Assembly (NCBI RefSeq): GCF_017355875.1
Contig: NZ_JAFEWC010000002.1
Span: forward strand, 1 to 64,000
Length of the DNA: 64,000 bases
Reading direction: 5' to 3'
Origin: Aridibaculum aurantiacum
Lineage (GTDB): Bacteria > Bacteroidota > Bacteroidia > Chitinophagales > Chitinophagaceae
Shown here: piece by piece, positions 62,557 through 64,000 of the stretch
How positions within the stretch are numbered: position 1 is the first letter of the stretch
Layout of the letters: each line of letters opens with the position of its first letter
Position numbers and translations under genes: made by a program
Notes under the pieces: model-generated
Told to the model about the DNA's origin: nothing
What the model saw: only the letters and a program-made list of their open reading frames with translations
The model's database searches: none

Positions 62557-64000
62557 CTAAAGAGGCAGCTGGATAATGAACTTCGATCCTTCTCCAATTG
62601 TAGATTTCGCTGTAATAGTGCCGGAATGATTTTCGACAATCTTTTTACAGATAGATAATCCTAAGCCTGATCCTTCATATTGGTTTTTGTTGTGCAGGCG
62701 AAAGAATAAACCAAAGATCTTTTCGCTGTCACTGTCATCAAAGCCTATCCCATTATCGGCAATAGATATTTCAAGAAATTGCCTGGTAGTAGACGCTGCA
62801 GGTTTATCAACTATAAAACTATGAGTGATGGTGATCCTGGGTGGTTCATCCGGCTTTGAAAACTTGAGCGCATTTGCAATCAGGTTTTGAAATAATTGGC
62901 TCACTTGTGGAGCTATCACATTGGCTATGGGCAAGCCATCTGATGTTATTTCAGCATTTTTATCAGCAATACTTTCCGACAGAATTTCCTTCACTTCTGA
63001 TAATACGTTCTCTAAATCCGTTGGCGTTTTCTCCTGGTGTATATCAATAAAAGAAAACTGGAGAATATCCTCCATCATTTGTTGCATATGTGCTATGCTC
63101 TGAAATATTTTTTGCAAAGAGGTGTGGGATGCTTCCGTCAATTTGTCTTTTTCTGCTTTTAAAATTTTAGAAGCAAAAATGCCAATCTTCCTTAGAGGCT
63201 CTTTCAGATCATGACTTGTAATGGCTGCAAACTTTTGTAAACTTTCGTTCGACTTTTCAAGTTCAAGGGTCTTTTGCTTTAGCTCTTCTTCTATTCTTTT
63301 GATAGTCGTAATATCCTGCACTGTTCCTATCATCTTCACAGGTTTACCATCTTCAATGGTCACCAATCCTCTCGACCATATAACCTTCTCCTTGCAATTC
63401 CTGAGATACCTGAAAATGCAATCATAATTACCTGTTTGAAAAGAAAGATTAATTGCATCTTCTACCATTTTATAATCATCTCGGTGAACATGCTGCATGA
63501 ACTCTTCAAACTTCTCCAGTTCATTCATCTCAAAGACCTTATATATCTCGGGTGAATTGGTGGTGGATTTATTGCCATCAATAAACCATTCAAAACTGCC
63601 TATCTGTGCAATACTTTGCGCTTCCAGCAATTGGTCCTCCCTCGTTGCAAGTGCCTCACTCGTCTCCTTTTCTACAGTCACGTCAAAAGCTACTCCTATA
63701 ATTTCTCTTATGTCTCCGTTAGTCTCAGTTCTTAATGATGTTTCGTAAAACCTGATCCATTTGTAGTTGCCATTGGTATCTCTCATCCTGCATTCAAATG
63801 AACAGATCGAACCATCGACAAAAGAATGGCTTTGCCTGCATGTGAAGGCTTTCTCCCAATCAACCGGATGTATGACAGATCGGTAAAAGTTATCACTGAT
63901 AGATGCTACTTCCTCGTTACTATATCCTAAAAGATCACCCAGCTTATCATTAGAAAAAGTCTGTTTTTCCTGGTGAACATCGTAAACATATATGAAGCCC
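62557..64000 (-). CDS. PAS-domain sensor histidine kinase, 5' end outside the window
   Basis: A partial gene: the frame is open to the window edge, and the last 71 codons before the internal methionine at 63786 encode a further PAS domain (VYDVHQEKQTFSNDKLGDLL), so the true start lies to the right. Seen are a PAS domain with its PAC motif, a second PAS (about 63640-63300), a short coiled coil (EELKQKTLELEKSNESLQKF), the DHp H-box (AITSHDLKEPLRKIG), N-box (NLIANALKFSKP), DNGIGFD and GLGLSICKKIVE. No receiver domain. Cytoplasmic by what is visible; its response regulator is not in view. Confidence 0.93.
   Translation of the reverse strand, partial: GFIYVYDVHQEKQTFSNDKLGDLLGYSNEEVASISDNFYRSVIHPVDWEKAFTCRQSHSFVDGSICSFECRMRDTNGNYKWIRFYETSLRTETNGDIREIIGVAFDVTVEKETSEALATREDQLLEAQSIAQIGSFEWFIDGNKSTTNSPEIYKVFEMNELEKFEEFMQHVHRDDYKMVEDAINLSFQTGNYDCIFRYLRNCKEKVIWSRGLVTIEDGKPVKMIGTVQDITTIKRIEEELKQKTLELEKSNESLQKFAAITSHDLKEPLRKIGIFASKILKAEKDKLTEASHTSLQKIFQSIAHMQQMMEDILQFSFIDIHQEKTPTDLENVLSEVKEILSESIADKNAEITSDGLPIANVIAPQVSQLFQNLIANALKFSKPDEPPRITITHSFIVDKPAASTTRQFLEISIADNGIGFDDSDSEKIFGLFFRLHNKNQYEGSGLGLSICKKIVENHSGTITAKSTIGEGSKFIIQLPL

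Overview
The window looks like chromosomal DNA from a soil or plant-litter Bacteroidota, most likely the Chitinophagaceae. Evidence for this: a SusC/SusD pair, many secreted lipoproteins with AT-rich leaders, no clear Shine-Dalgarno sequences, TAnnTTTG-like promoter boxes, and a DinB-DnaE-type polymerase cassette. I see no rRNA, tRNA, CRISPR array, insertion sequence or phage gene.

Layout. (1) 0.2-36.4 kb is one very large glucuronoxylan utilisation locus. Its minus-strand arm (12.6 to about 1.0 kb) encodes LacI regulator, GH67, SDR, GH115, CE4 deacetylase, GH10, GH43 and a second LacI regulator, then a beta-phosphoglucomutase-like HAD protein beyond a hairpin. Its plus-strand arm (12.7-20.8 kb) encodes GH43, xylose isomerase, xylose-type MFS porter, transaldolase, split transketolase and xylulokinase. 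SusC/SusD, a GH10 with an inserted CBM, a SASA-type acetylesterase, mannonate dehydratase, an SMP-30 lactonase, GH3-PA14 and a CE15 glucuronoyl esterase follow. The encoded route runs from surface capture through endo-cleavage, removal of acetyl, methylglucuronate and lignin-ester decorations, and xylose release and import, to xylulose 5-phosphate and the pentose phosphate pathway, with part of a uronate branch. Two 14-bp operators, exact reverse complements of each other, lie at the divergent promoter (12636) and upstream of susC (21075). They tie the locus to LacI control; I see no hybrid two-component regulator of the Bacteroides type.

(2) 36.4-45 kb is housekeeping and accessory: a cNMP/CBS/DUF294 nucleotidyltransferase coupled to a membrane-tailed DnaQ-like exonuclease; an ABC exporter (YbbA/YbbP-like) divergent from a TesA-like esterase; a CPA-type antiporter; a 70-residue membrane protein. 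(3) 45.3-53.4 kb is a second, smaller carbohydrate region: a GH13 lipoprotein with an extra beta-sandwich module, a BNR_4 propeller that may be a PL24/PL25-like lyase, a GH105-type unsaturated uronyl hydrolase, a secreted protein of unknown function and a GH92 alpha-mannosidase. (4) 53.7-64 kb holds a DUF4132 protein with a small partner, a DinB/DnaE translesion cassette behind a perfect palindrome, an NAD-type 6-phosphogluconate dehydrogenase, a DUF1905 protein and a PAS histidine kinase cut by the window end.

The most unusual non-coding signal is a set of intergenic arrays with a 7-base period (895, 18253, 36357, 41689, 60893; a looser 8-9-base relative at 31171). Unit sequence differs from locus to locus, but the period is the same. 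Three arrays begin at the stop codon of the upstream gene, and three switch strand in the middle so that a G-rich arm faces its C-rich complement.
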